Positions 23,751 through 37,305 are shown, counted from the first letter of the stretch. The stretch: 64,000 bases of DNA from Sympetrum striolatum (GCA_947579665.1 OX388348.1:6944001-7008000); one strand, 5' to 3'. The notes: generated from the letters alone by a model not told the origin. Numbers and translations: made by a program.

Positions 23751-25315
23751 AACTCCTTCCAAAAACTTCTTCATTTACAAATTCTTTGTTTCGACATTAC
23801 GATGACACAACGCAACTTCCTCATTGATTGATTTCTGTCTACTAGGTTTTGAACTCTGCAACTCGGCCATTTTCAAAAACAAAAAACTTGCATGGGATCA
23901 TGTTTTGCGTTTTTTAGAGACAGAGTTCGGTCTCACTTATAGACAACAAACATGCGCATATAATTGGGACTAGGAAACTAACTTTGGTGAAACTCATTAA
24001 TTATGAAAGTGACCACCTGTGGAATAAAAATCCGGCATTTATTTTCATGCATTGAGAAAACTAAGATTAGTTACAATAAATTGTAGAACATTGGAAGTAA
24101 AATTTTAAATTATACAAGTTCGTTTTCAAAAATTCACAATTCTCCTGATAGGGTGATACGAATTTGATAAGGATAAGGTACCCTAAGGATATAATTGATG
24201 ATGATTTGATTTCGGATGAAAATTCATTGATTCATTGACAGAGATCTATGGAAAAAACATTAGCAGGTGGTAGATAATAAGTTCAGCGAATTTCATTTAA
24301 ATGTAAATCGTAGTTACCACATTCGTATGGAAATTTGATTGATGAAAAGGTCACTATAATCTATATTTACAATTAAACCTTTTTACTTCTTAACCCTAGA
24401 TTCTTTAAATCCTACATTTTTCCTTTACGAGAACTAGAAAGAAAAAAATTTAATGCCATTCACAAGAAGGTAGCTCAAAGGACAATTATTACAAAAAAGT
24501 AATTAGTATTCTCTTTATTCTCTCAGCAGCAAATGGTGATTTCCATTATAAATGCCTTACCTCTCATAACCTCCAACTCACCATTTGGCTTGTGCACCAT
24601 ACTCGTGGTCCACTCTTTTTCAATCAATGGTTGAACATTTAAAATGATGAATTTCTGCACACGGATAGTCTAAAACAGAGAATACATATAAGAAAACAAT
24701 GACAAGAAAATGAAAGATTCATATTATGAAAGCGATGCATACACATGTATAGTTTAAATGAATTCATTGAATTTGCTGTATAATGTGAAAATTTCGCAGT
24801 AAGTTTCAGTTGAGGTGGCAGAAAAATGAAAATACTTGCATTAAATGAAAAAATACGTTAGATTGATAAATATAGTGAACCTTCGATCTAACGTCACGTA
24901 ATTTTTTCTATGAATTGTTGATCACTGTTTAAAATAAAATACGAATAGTAGGGCAGGTATAGCTCGTAAAACGCCGATTAGGAAAGTGGATAAGGCACCA
25001 TTCCATTTTGGAAATATCTGTGATTCTTACATTACTGAGCCTCTCAAAAAGAGTAAAGACAATTAAAATGAAAAATGGATTCCTAGAAAATGGGGATGAC
25101 AGGGGTCTCATTAGCACGTCGGAGGGATCTTCAAATTGCCTCAAATCACGATACTTCGTAGTTTCTATCTTTTCCCGAACCACGGCGCTACGTCGAGAGT
25201 GTCAGGCATGGGAGACTTCACAGTTCGCCGTGAACTTACACTGGTCTAGATTAATAAATCTCTATTTTCAGAAGTATCACTGTAAGCAGTAAAATTCGCC
25301 CGACAGCTATGAAAG

Positions 25316-25346
25316 AACTACCTACAACCAAATTTTGTAGGTAGTT
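25316..25346. repeat. Perfect 12-bp hairpin
   Basis: AACTACCTACAA pairs with TTGTAGGTAGTT across a 7-base loop. No element borders were seen around it. Confidence 0.7.
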
Positions 25347-25861
25347 GAGAATATTTATACAAACACAAAAACAGAGGTTGTATGATGAACATAACTTAAA
25401 TCACAGTAACAGCCAGAGAAGTGAGTGGACACCAGAGGCGAGCCCTTATGAAGACCTTCATTGTATCTATCAAAATTAAGTCCTCCATGTCGAGGGTATC
25501 AATTTTGATCTCCCTTTATTTTAGGACTAACCGTCATACCGTTTTGATCATTTCTTCGAAATGCTAAATTGACTTGAAAGAGAAAAAAGCAAATGGCATA
25601 TACTTCTTTCAGCAAGATAATTTTTTCCGCCTTACAATCGATGAACTGTGACTAAAAAGTGAGTTCTAAGACAAAAAACTGGAATTCATGGAGCAAGGTG
25701 TCGATTTGTGGAACTCAATAACAACGACAAAAGAGGAAGTAATGTTTAAAAAATATTCACGACCATGATGGTGTGGTAGGTTTGATATAAAGGGAACATG
25801 CTGGAAATAAGAATTTTCAAAAAAAGGGTCGATTGCAACTTTCTCCCAGCATATTCCCACA

Positions 25862-26280
25862 CTCTGCGGAGCCGGAAATCGGCTAGGATTTATGATACGG
25901 CCTGGGAGGTCGGGGGCGGCCGGTGGCAAGCGCCTGATGATGAAAGATCCCACTTTGCGCTAAACTGCAAGGGTACCGAGAGAACGCCGACGCACCAGCA
26001 GAGCGTCCTGAGAGAGGTGCCACCGTGGAAAGTTGCAGCTTACGTCTGTTGCACCGACGCCAAGACCCTGCACCACCCACCCCACCGCCTCACGGAAGTT
26101 CCAGAAAGCGGGTGCACCCCAGGCCGTAAGGCCGCGCAAAACGACCAAAAGAGATTTGGTATTCCGAAGAGGGCGGGAGAGTCACCATGCCGACTCCGCA
26201 CCAAGATCAGCGGGCGCGAAACCCCTCTGACCACGCGTATCCCCGGAGGTGCGTGCCAAGGAAGGGACCAATAAAGACGG
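25862..26280. other. GC- and CpG-rich island within AT-rich intron
   Basis: About 420 bp of strikingly GC-rich DNA with many CpG dinucleotides, unlike everything around it. An open frame of 158 codons on the plus strand and several on the minus strand overlap it, as expected from GC-rich composition alone; none is recognisable. It ends near CCAATAAAGACGG, which includes an AATAAA. It might be a retroelement 5' or LTR fragment, a retrocopy of a structured RNA, or an internal promoter island. Confidence 0.4.
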
Positions 26281-27912
26281 AATTGGAAGAAAGGTACAAG
26301 TCTAATGATTTGATTCGAGCCGAAACTTAATGTCACTGCGACAATGGTGATCATTCGCTGAAATTCGTCCTACTAAATAAACATTGTGGAAAAAGTGAAT
26401 GTTCCTTTTTTCTGTTGTGAAGAAACTTGAGATTTTAAAAGACACAATTAAAAAATATTGGCGGAATAAAAATATTATTCTTGCGAAAACAGGAAATTTC
26501 AGAAAATAATGCTGATTCTGAAGTATAAAATTGTAAGGCAAAAAATGTATTCTTTTTGTTGAAAACGTCGCATAGTGGGCTAGAATTGAAAAAAGCTGAC
26601 TGAAAAGAAAATGTTTCTTTTTATAGAGTTAGAACCTTGAAACTTCGCATGCTCATTCTTGGATACATTTTTGATTGGGTCTACGCTCGGCTAAAAGATC
26701 GCTATCTTTAAAGGTATTGAAATTTTAATTTTGTTTATTATTTATTTGACAAATTAATATTAGTTACTACCTACGACTTAGTAGAATTGAATTACGACAA
26801 GTGAACTTATAAGCCGTTGGTATCGCTTTTTCAGTTATGTTGTGCAACATTGGAAACAATATGGAGGGTATGACAAGAACTAATTATATTTTCTTCTATT
26901 TTATTTTACTACTAATTTCAACCTTTATTTTGTTATTTTTCTAAAAATTTTGCTGATGATGAAATATTGCATCGTAAAGCCTCCCTCAGTTTATGCTATT
27001 TAGAACTATTCATTTTTAGTAATAAAATAGTATTGTGAATGGCAAGAGAAGTGAAAGTTAGACGAAAGAGGTTGCGTTGGCAAACGGATAAATATACTGA
27101 AAATGGCGGTATGCAGAAAACGGCAAGGAAGAGGTCTTTATAGTGTTATTGATAGGAATTATTCCTCTTGAACTCACCACCTTGACCACCGATTCGGTTC
27201 AAATTCGGCACCAGTCGCCACGGACACGTTTTGTATTCCGCTGTCATTTTAGGCGAATACGACGTCATCAAAAAGTTTTTTAATTAACCCTTCGCGTTTT
27301 CGCGTGATATTCATTAAATGGCAGGCGTCCGTGATCAGGAGAAATAAAACTTCACGCTCAGCATCGCCAATTAGGTAACGTGAAGATACGTGTTTCGGAT
27401 GCTGAATTTGAGGAAAAAATTAATACGGCGATTGCTATTGATTTTATTAAGACACGTCCGACTCGGTCAGAAAAACTATGACGAAAAAATATTTGAAGCG
27501 AATTTTCTGGGGTAATGCGAGAAGATGGCTGCGTGATGCACCATCGACCCCAATTCCAGGTCTTCGTTTTTTCCCCGCACTCATTGTGCACGGCTTCCTT
27601 ACGATTAAAATAAATACTCTTTCGAAAGCTTACTCAGATCGAATTAAGAAAGAACAGCCACACCTAACGTGAGGTCTAATTTATGTGCAAAATTATTACA
27701 AAATCGGAGAATAATAAATTGTTAGATGATGATTGTCTCAACTGCGGTAATCTCATTCAATTGCTACTGTTTGTGGTTCGACACTTCGTAAAAATTTCCA
27801 ACACCACTTTGGAAAGAATCAAGTCCTAACTTTTAACCATTTTCTTGTTTTAACAAAACAGCTCTATGGCGTAAATATGATATTTATGAAAGTTTAATGA
27901 GTCATCAATATT

Positions 27913-27915
<3 letters not shown>

Positions 27916-27994
<79 letters not shown>
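27916..27994 (+). repeat. (TA)n microsatellite
   Basis: About 39 uninterrupted TA units. Confidence 0.95.
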
Positions 27995-27997
<3 letters not shown>

Positions 27998-29019
27998 CTT
28001 TAATTAATTGTATAGTTTCATTAAAGTTTATTAAAATAAAATATTGGTCACCAAGAGAGAAAACACTGATTGATATTTCTTTCCATTTTATTGGATACCG
28101 TAGGAAACCTCAAATGAAAAATATATATTCATTTTAAAGGACATAATTTATATTCTAAAATCTTAAAGCCTTTCACCATAGAATAATATAGTATATAACA
28201 TTTATAATAACCTGAACGTTTGAATTATTATAGATAATGGTAAACATTATCCATTCAGCGTACAACGTAGCAAGTTCCGGCACGCCAATGTTACAAAATA
28301 GGGACGCAATTGACCGGGACGCAAATGTCCTAAGGTCTGATTAGAAATAGGGTTACTCCAGTGAATGAGATGCTGTGTAAGGATACTTGATAATTGTAAG
28401 ATGGGGCGTAACTGTCATCGCCGTTGGGCATTTAACATGGATGAGGGTAAAATACTGGTTGCGGATGTCTTAAACGACTGGTTTCAGGAGTTGGAGATGA
28501 CGATCTTTTGTGTTTTAGCCTGTTTTAGCATAATCTCTCATTTATTTGTGAAACAAATACATTTTGACTACATTTTTGTTATTTTACCAATTAAAATTTT
28601 AATACGTTTCTTATTAACAACTATAAAAATTTGCTGTCGTAAATTTCGTATTTCTTGGAATTACAAGTAACTGTTGAGTTAAAATATACATTATGATATT
28701 TTAAAAGTTAATTAAATAATAAATAATTATAAATGCATTAAGAGGAGTTGATATTATGGTCATTTTTAATGGTTTTAACTTATATCCTCGATAGAATCAA
28801 TTCCTAAAATCATTCAGAAATGACTGACAAAGATGAATCAAAGTGATTTTTTATAATTTTATAAAAATTATTTTTATGTACTATTACTGATAATGAATTC
28901 TTAATATCACAGTTATTTATATTCTTTATGTTTACTATATTTAACTTAATTTCAAAATCCTTGAAGACGTTACTTAGGAAATTAAATTCTGCTTTGAGGT
29001 TTCTCACGTTAGGGCGCGG

Positions 29020-29668
29020 TTTGTTTTCGTTTCTTTCCCGACAAATATTTTTCATTGTCGTCAGGCAAATCGACTTCAGAATCACTGACTTCAGCATCAG
29101 TGTGATGCTTCGACGATTGATTGGAATTACCAGAGGAAACATCTTCAACGTTCAAAATCTGTATATCCGACGATTGCTCCAAAAGATAAAGAATCTTCTT
29201 TCGCTCTATCTGAAACTGCTTCGCCGTTCTTATTAATAAAAGACGTTTTATTTGGGAAAATAATTAGTTTTAGAATGCACAATTTACTAAAAATTATAAG
29301 GAAATAAAAATCATACCTTACGAAAATGTGAATTTTCGGAACCGTTGAAGTCGTTTATAAATTGCGAGAATTGATCGAATTAAATCAATTTACTGCTCAA
29401 AAATTCTACGGATAAATAGTTAGCTAAACTAGTATTGCTCACTGAACAAGTAATCTACACTTACTCAAAAAGGGCTTTATAAACTCCTTAATATAAGTAT
29501 TTCGGTAATCTGCTTCTTCGCGCGATCGCACTCACAAAAAAAAACCTAAAAACTTGCAAAAGTAATGTAAAACTGTGGATATTTAGCATTTTAGCTGAAT
29601 TGGACAATCAGCAACCAAGAACGTTATTTTGGGGTGTCCAGAACAGCCCACGCATAATTGAGGGTTAA
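29020..29668 (-). mobile_element. Possible piggyBac-like 5' end (truncated)
   Basis: On the minus strand, TTAACCCTCAATTATGCGTG begins at 29668, i.e. a TTAA followed by CCCT, the arrangement of piggyBac termini. About 500 bp further in, the frame reads DAEVSDSEVDLPDDNEKYLS followed by GKKRKQ, an acidic-then-basic stretch like the N-terminal part of piggyBac transposases. No second terminus was found. The reading is tentative, because both cues are short. Confidence 0.3.
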
Positions 29669-31503
29669 GAAAATTGAGGTTACTTAGCAATCAGTCCTAA
29701 ACGATTCTATATGTAGGTTTAGCGGTTGGGTGGTGGTTTTAGCCGTTTTAAGACTACTGGAAGGCCTTGTATTTATGAGAATAGAATCAATTTCTAGGAA
29801 TCAAAATTTATAGCTGCGCTAAACATTTTATTATTGCTTGATTGAAGGTGTTTAGTAGGCATATTTCTCTCTGCCAAGCCAAATGGGAATTCCTTCCCAC
29901 AGTGCCTAAGAGAATGTATTCGCGGAATCACAAACGCTTCAAATAAAAAAACGTGTCCATTTGTCCGAATTTTTCATATTACACCTCTCATGAGAGTATT
30001 TTTTCGAGTCCAGCGGTAGTGGATGAAAGAATACAATGAGAAAAGAGAGTTGACAGCTCCAAAAGTCCCTCAGCTTTTTATTTTGTCGCCGTCTTCGGAA
30101 GATAGATGACCGTAGATGAAGAGCAGAGCGCACTCAAAAAAGGCGCTTGGAGCTCCGTGATTGGTCCATCACTCATTTCAACCCTCTGAGAAATATTTTC
30201 CCAGCGTATGTACTGCTTTCACTCTCCCTTGAAGGAATATTGCCGTCAATCGCTTTGCTCTCATGATTCTCTACCGATGTAATTGTACACACTACATCAG
30301 CAGCTTATACATTTATTTTATCTTAAGGATCTATTTTATACTAAGGAATTCCGGTTTAATATTCTTCTTTTCATTTAGGAACAATTCGTTTTAACGGCAG
30401 ATTTACGTTATTTTCCTCTGAAATTTGTTAACTTTTCCTAAGAATGTGCCCATACAGCGAAGAATACTAATTATACGAAATAATTCTCACTCTTTACTTA
30501 TCTCATAATCATTCATAAGAGAGAAGACTGAAAACATGTCGCGGGCTTGCGCATTAGGTTGGATGTAATAGCCGTCCACGTAGCTTTCATAAAAACTTAT
30601 ATTCCAATTTTTACTCGTTCGGGAAAAGTTTCAACCGAAAAGAACTGCTCCATCTGCCATATCATGATAAATAAAAAGATTAATGTTTTTCGTTTTTGTA
30701 TAAGGTTAGAGAAAAATGTTTCTTTATTTATTTTTGTATCAATTTAGTTCATAACTGTGATTATATGAAAGTAACTGGGTTATGCTTATTGCAATCGTTT
30801 TGTGCAATAACGAGGGTCGAACTCCTGCTCATCGCTCGCTCTTAATCTTACGTAGTTCACTTCATTTCCTTCCCAAAGTGCTTTTTGGATTAGATAAATC
30901 AATTAAAAATAAAAGCTCTGGGAAAAGTAAAGTTATCGATGCCCTTTAATTTAACTTCTTTGTATTTTATCATACTAGGCTGGGCATGGTGGAACAAAAT
31001 TATAAAGGAATGAGGAAGAACTGTCAATTCTCTAAAATAAAATTATTACGGAAACTACAAACGTTTTCATAATTCATTTATACGTACCTCACCATGGTCC
31101 ACAAATAGCCATCTTTCCTGCAGACACGGAAGGGAAAGGAGGTCATGGTAATAATCTCTAAATGGTTTTGTAGCTGCACCCTGCCCTAGCCTCTACTTAA
31201 GGCTGAATTTAAAAAACACCCCGTGAGCCGACAGTAGCGTATGGGGGATATTAACACCAACATCCGTATCTAATATGCCCTGTTAGCTTCACTAATAGTC
31301 TGCGGAAATAACGACCAGAAGACTCTCTGTGATAGTAATTACTTTTTACTAATTTTTTAATGCTTTTTCGATGTGTAGGACAACCAGAATTATATATGAA
31401 GTTATATGGCGTAATTTGGTTTTACCAAAATATGACCTTGGGGATATCTTAGAGGTTTTTCGTATACGAATAGAAAGAAATGTTAGGATACGGCTGTTAA
31501 GGC

Positions 31504-31695
31504 ATTAGAGGTTTACAATCTCCAATTGCCGTACTTGTTGGTTTTCTTCTCACTACCCGGTATTCCGAGAAAACAAGACAGGACAGCGCACTTTATTGTG
31601 AGCTCTAAAGTGTCCTGTCATGTTTTCTCGGAATACCGGGAAATTAGAAGGGGAACGCTGACAAGAACGGCAATTGGAGATTTTAAACCTCTAAT
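31504..31695. mobile_element. Palindromic MITE next to DIP exon
   Basis: The 192 bp form an imperfect palindrome from end to end: ATTAGAGGTTT...AATCTCCAATTGCCGT on both strands at the outside and CCCGGTATTCCGAGAAAACA near the centre, with only about 8 unpaired bases. It shares its outer motif with the element at 39446-39694. It lies about 160 bp before the acceptor of the exon at 31853. Superfamily and target duplication unclear. Confidence 0.7.
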
Positions 31696-31852
31696 TTTCA
31701 AGTTGCTTGTACTCCATTGCTGCCCAAATTTAACTGACCTTAAATTACATTTGCCACTGGATCATTCATTGGATGTTAATACATCTTCTGTCATGCTATA
31801 TTGAACGTTGAATGTTAATTTATCAAATGATTTTTCTTGTTCATTACTCTAG

Positions 31853-31981
31853 TGAACGTCATTGATGGAGAAGTGATCACAGTGACCAAAGTGAGCCGTC
31901 TGCACATGGGGGCCTACCTGTGCATCGCTTCCAATGGAGTCCCTCCTTCCATCAGCAAAAGGGTGCTGCTAAGGGTGCAGT
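31853..31981 (+). CDS. DIP-like gene exon: second half of Ig2
   Basis: The split codon gives Val122, then NVIDGEVITVTKVSRLHMGA and YLCIASNGVPPSISKRV, ending LLRVQ, residues 122-164. Cys145 is the F-strand partner of Cys95. LxVxKVSRxHMGAYLCIASNGVPPSxSKR is a hallmark of DIP and lachesin Ig2. Acceptor TACTCTAG ends at 31852; donor T|GTGAGT at 31981/31982. Length 129 nt, phase 1-1. Confidence 0.94.
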
Positions 31982-33699
31982 GTGAGTATCAACTGAAATG
32001 GGATGGATTCTCATGTTTTTCTTCTCAGACTTCAGATATAATTTCTGCGTCGATATTTTGTAGTGCAGTATTTAACTAAACTGTCATCGTTGTAGTATTC
32101 GTTTCATTTCTACTACGCCTTGCCTTCTTGCATCAGACTTACTTAGCTTTGTTTGTACAGTATAGTGCCCAACTCTCGAGAAGTCAATTCCTGGGAAATA
32201 TCATTTTAATAATAAGATTCAGGCATTATCGAATTTAAATTCATTCTGAATCGTATATCTTAAGAGTGATAAACTTACATCGCGCAAAAACGTATTTAAT
32301 GCCCTATGGTTATATATACATGTAGATAAATTTAACGGTGGATGCAATTATATACTCATGCAAAAGCCGAGTTTTTCTGCATAATTTTTATGCTGAGTAC
32401 AAGGCCCCTCTTCTTAAACTCCCCTTATCAGTTCTCCCGTGGCAAAGAAGCGCCATTGTCGTAAATCGGCTGGGAAATTCCTCACTTGCTCATTCGGCAA
32501 TTCCTTGTCAGTTCTCTCTTACTCAACTACCGATGCCTCAATTACTGTAATTTCATAGCTACTTCTTTTCATTGTGTACAAGTACCTGCTGCATTTACGA
32601 CCCTACCCATTCGACTTGGTTACTTTTCCCAGTTTTTTGGAATAAAATTAGGTACCTCGGCTTATAATGAGACTTACCTATATTAGCATACTGCAATCAT
32701 GTGTTTCGTGCTCCATCGCTAAGAAATTGTACTTCCAGTTTTTCTTGTTGAACATACAAGGATTTTAGTCGGTTTAGGAAGTGCTGCGGAAAATAATTCG
32801 AGTGTCGCGCAATTCCCCTAAGAAATATTGTGGAATTGTGACTGCAGTGCTTATTTATAAAATATCATTAATTTTCCGTCTTGAATACTCGAAATACACT
32901 TAATCCACTCAGTTAACGGAGAGTGTTAGGCGAAAGAATATACGTATTGAGAGGTGTTGCTTTTGTGAGCGAAAATGGATACAGTGAGGTTGAGCAAATA
33001 GATGGCCAATTGTTTTTTTTTCGTCACCAGTGGTCATCAGGTATGTTTTAATGTTTTTGCTCCAAATAAATTTTTGTAAAGAGTGCTGCGATTTGTTATT
33101 TAAAAGCGTCATTTGAGGAAATCTTAAGAGGTAAGAAAATACTATCAATTGCGTCTGTGCGAGGTACTTTGTGCCGTATTTTTTAAACGAATTGCTATTT
33201 TTTACTGTAAGTATATCAAGTGACTGATCATATTACTCACTTACTTTCTATATTTTTTCTGAAATTTATTATTGCTTCAGTTTATCTGAACAGAGACTTC
33301 GCGGAAACCAATTTCCTACCATGCTTTTAATTTACCTGTGCAACGCAAAAGCCAGGATTTGATTTCTAAGGAAACTAACGCAAAATACGGAAGTTCTCAC
33401 GTTCCAGTAATTCGCTTTTTACTGAATCACATCGTTATTAAAACAAAAGACCTTAAATGAAGTAATGCATTAGCTGATATAATGACGATATTAAGATTTT
33501 ATCTAATCACATGACGGCTTATGTAAAAAGTAATTCTTTAGAATCAAAGAGTATTTTCTTCTGAAACATCCGAACTTAAATTGCTCATACCTGTTGTATA
33601 GTTTTATCTAGAGAAACGACTAAGATCTATTAAGTTTAATTTCAGAATAATAGTTGTTTAAATAAATGTGGCTACGATGGAGTCAAACTGCTATTCTAT

Positions 33700-34610
33700 T
33701 AATTATATATCCACACGATATAATTAATTTAATTTTTGTATGCATTGTGCAATTTCCTGTCTAGTAGCTTTAATTCTGATCAAGTTTCCTATATATTTGA
33801 TTCTTTCCTTAGCCTGTCATTTTCCTCAGTTGTTACTCTCTCCTTATCTTCTGTACAGAGAAGTTCTTTGAAATTTTCTACCAATCTTTCCAGAACTTTA
33901 TTCTCTTCTTGGACTACATTTCCCTCCGTATTTTTAAATCCTTCCATTCTTGGTTGGTATCGTCTTTCTACATTTTCTAAAACTTCGTAGAACTATCTAT
34001 GTTCATTCTGTTTGCTGTATTCTTCTATATTCTCTAGCTGTTCTCCATTTACTCCTTTTTTCTTGCATATCCTATTTGCTTCATTCCTCATTTCTTGGTA
34101 TCTTTCAGTGTTCGTTTTGGTTTCTTTCCTTATCATGCTTTCTCTAGCTTTATTCTTCTCCTGTATAATTCGGGCACACACATTGTCAAACCAATCATCA
34201 TGTATTATTCTCTTGTTTTTTCCAATGGTTTCTTCCACAGCTACTTTGATTGCTTTCCCTATTTTTTCCCATTCTTTTTCTATGTTTATATTATAAGATT
34301 TTTCATCGGCTGTTAGTTTGCATTTTACTAGCTAATCCTTTTTGGTTTTGCTCTGTAACTTCCTAGTCCTCATTTAACTAATCTGTGTCCCATATTTTCT
34401 TAACAATATCTGGACCTTTTTCTGCTGTAATTATTCTCTCCCTTACTCTTGCATTTAATAGTTAATGATCCGAGTCACAGTTTGGCCCTTTGCAGCTTCT
34501 TATGTCTATATTTGATTATTATCCATTATTCCTCATCTTTCGCTACTTTTCCTCGGCTGATAGTTCGCTTGAAATTGCGTCACTACCTGCAACGTCTACC
34601 TAATTATTCT
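33700..34610 (-). pseudogene. LINE ORF2 remnant (between endonuclease and reverse transcriptase)
   Basis: Minus-strand DNA near 34500 encodes GPNCDSDH, the end of an APE-type endonuclease, then ARVRERI. The frame at 33993-34238 reads DDWFDNVCARIIQEKNKARE and TERYQEMRNEANRICKKKG, the linker typical of RTE/Jockey-like ORF2 before the reverse transcriptase domain. Further stretches run to about 33700. Several stops break the frame and both catalytic domains are otherwise absent. Confidence 0.6.
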
Positions 34611-35421
34611 TAGATCAATTCTTTTATTAATAAGATTTTGTAAAAATAATTGTATGATATTTTTTACCATTTATAGCTCTTCAGAAGTTGAATAAAGTAG
34701 ACCGAATGGTTTGAAAGTAATTCCTTGGTTCCATTATCGTACATTAAGATATTTCCAATCTTTACTTGTGCATTAGTATCAAAAATAACTACTTCAACAT
34801 TAAGGGGGTAAACCATTCAAGATATTAAGAATTAGGGTAGTCTTTGACACTTATACGAAGAAGAAAGCAAAGTGTTTCACAAATTGGTGATACAAATGTT
34901 ACACTCACTTGCCATATTTTAAAAATTAATCGACAGGCTTTATAAATAGTTTCATATAAATTTGATTCTTATCCCTTAGTATTAGGCATTTTAAATCTCT
35001 GTTTCTGGAAAAATAACTGGTATGCTTTGATTGATAAATATTTCTACTTATGCTTTTAACGAATAAAACTCAAATAAAAAGAATTATAATATCAATTATG
35101 ATATAATAATGAATAAAACTCAAATAAAAAGAATATGATAATAATTATGATTATTAAGATCTATACCAGTGGTGCCTGACACGGATTCAACTAAGGCCTT
35201 CAAAGGATGTGGTTTAAAATTTTATATTCGACTCCAAAACGTTCTTAGGCCTTTTTTAATGCCAAATCGGCTTATGAAATGTGTGTTAAGTATGTATACC
35301 TCACGTGAACATCACCGAGTAAATGGTAACAACTTCTTAGCCTATACCACTATCTTCATTGACTCGCCCTGTACATAATTCCTGGAGCCCAACACCCCAG
35401 GTATAGATCCAATTTATCATA

Positions 35422-36556
35422 CACTGCGTTTACCAAGCGATCTCTGCTCGATCTGGTGGCAGTTCGTACCGGCAATGTAGGACCGATCTCATAGGACCGA
35501 CGAGTTTATCAACACGAGCTTAACATATCGATATTTGCGATATTCACGTATCGACTGCAAATCATCGAGATTTGACGGCCGCCATTGTGCTTCTTCGTGG
35601 TGTTCTTTATTCAATAAGCAGAAGTGTCCGTTGATTCTCAACGGGGATGTTAAATTGCATAAATAGCAGTGTAACAACCTTGATCGTAAGAAATACTTCA
35701 TAATTGTTGATAGATAGGAAATAGTAGACATTCTAATTCAATATACTAAGAAATATAAGTTACAATGAAGTCTACATCATCATTAAGCCGCATCAACTCA
35801 ATATTCAATATACTCTGAATGAAAAATATCTTCAACGGAGACGATATAAATATATATTCTAAGATCACATTAGGATAAGCAGGACCACGTTTAAAGTTAC
35901 ATCTTCATACAGGTATAAGAGGACAAATAAATAAAGCATTAAACGTAAATGACAGAAATAAATTACATTTCACTCAAATAAATAAAGATGAATATTCTAT
36001 ACGGAAGGTAAATGTATTTTGGAGCTGACTGCAGATACCATGGTATCTCAATCTTAAAATATGTAACATAAACGCGAACCACAAAAGCAATCAAAATAGA
36101 AACAAAGATTCAACACCAATAATTGAAGGATAGTAAATGATTATGGAGTGGAAGCACTTAAAAACAACGAATAAATCAATTTTTGCAAGGGAATGAGTTT
36201 GTTTACACTTGGTAATTTAGACAAAATTTTAGTACATTTTATCAATAATCTCGCAATTTCGAATCGCAAACGATATTCACCGACCAAAATAAGAATCTTT
36301 TTTCAATTTCCCTTCTTTTGATGATAGCGCCAGGAGTTATTGCGATCGTATTTGTTTCCGTCCGCTGACAAAAGAGAAGCGGAGTCCGCAAGAACACCGA
36401 GGCGACCGATTTCGTGCTGAACCTGGTCCACTTTTATTGCCGGGTTGAGTTCAGCTCACTTTTAGCCTTTCTAGCCCGCGCTGCTCAGCGCGTTTCTGTT
36501 TACCAACTCGAACTGACTTGGCAGCACCGATCTGAGATCGCTTGGTAAACGCAGTG
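35422..36556. mobile_element. CACTG-type TIR element, 1.1 kb
   Basis: CACTGCGTTTACCAAGCGAT at 35422 is matched exactly by the complement at the right end (36556), and similarity continues for about 45 bp (CTCGATC...GGCAG.TCG). The trinucleotide ATA flanks both ends (35419-35421 and 36557-36559). TIRs starting CACT(A/G) with a 3-bp duplication fit the CACTA/EnSpm-Chapaev group. The interior has no recognisable transposase, so it is non-autonomous. Confidence 0.65.
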
Positions 36557-37305
36557 ATAGGTTCGATCCTAAAGATCCACAATTTCTCGATTTTTCTCAT
36601 AAGAATGTCCTGTTTCTCGGAATTTATTTTGAGTACTTCCTGGGATGGCAAAAAATTGAGCATGCAGATAGCGTTAATAGACATACTTCTTTAACGTATA
36701 CGGCAAATATTTCGTCTGATATCTCTTGGACAAAATGCCAGACTAATCCAAAATTCTTCTGTAAGGGCTACATAGTGGAGAATTCAAAGCTAAACAGAAG
36801 TAAAGAAACGTTCACTTCTATTTTGCTTCGGGTTTTAAGGCGCACGATTCTTTATGTCAGACTCAAATTTTTTCCATCATGATAATTGGAGAAATTTTTA
36901 TAAATAGTCTATGAAATGATGAATGTATGTCACTTGGTTTAATGGTTTTGGGCTTTTCAAGTTTGTGCATGCGTCATGGATTTTTCCGAGATAACTCTGG
37001 GTAGTCTAGTTCGCTAGTAATGTTTTTATATCAGAAATATATAAATGTTCGATTTATTCATTCTTCAATATAAATACATAATAGGATAAGTAAGATATGA
37101 TAATGTCATCATTATTGTTATTTTATTTTTATATTATCATGATTGTTTGTTTTCTTGGGTCCTCCTAATTCAAGTCAACTATTAAAATCATTTAAATAAT
37201 ATATTTCTATTGAAACCTCTCAATAGTGGTAATATTAAAGTGAAGATAGTTTTTAGACATTTTAATAGTTAACTTTACAATTCTGAATTTGACATCCTCA
37301 ATTAG

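Larger units (their letters stand above)
6185..31852 (+). other. Giant intron of the DIP-like gene (25.7 kb)
   Basis: A phase-1 intron from GTGAGT to a TACTCTAG acceptor. Elements found in it are listed separately (foldback 7.0-8.35, tRNA-like 9.48, hAT-type 10.2 and 14.1-15.4, hairpin insert 17.85, LINE piece 18.75, TIR element 20-21.1, Penelope 23.3, GC island 25.9, microsatellites 11.7 and 27.9, possible piggyBac end 29.7, MITE 31.5). Between them (6185-7010, 8360-9470, 10530-11720, 11810-14130, 15420-17830, 19030-19990, 21115-23290, 23750-25860, 26285-27915, 27995-29000, 29670-31500) I see only AT-rich DNA with short unconserved open frames. Confidence 0.8.
31982..37305 (+). other. Intron of the DIP-like gene (5.3 kb)
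   Basis: Holds the LINE remnant (33.7-34.6 kb) and the CACTG-type element (35.4-36.6 kb). Near 35045-35135 the words GAATAAAACTCAAATAAAAAG occur twice about 50 bp apart, a short local duplication. The rest (31982-33690, 34620-35418, 36560-37305) shows no gene. Confidence 0.8.

Noticed and set aside
25798..26274. 158-codon plus-strand frame in the GC-rich island
   Set aside because: Open frames occur in several frames of both strands there, as GC-rich DNA lacks stops; no recognisable protein.
27286..27310. TTAACCCTTCGCG as a possible partner for the piggyBac-like end at 29668
   Set aside because: The sequence after TTAACCCT does not match the other end, so they are not a TIR pair.
33736..34316. 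Plus-strand frames rich in Ser, Phe and Leu
   Set aside because: Shadows of the minus-strand LINE remnant.
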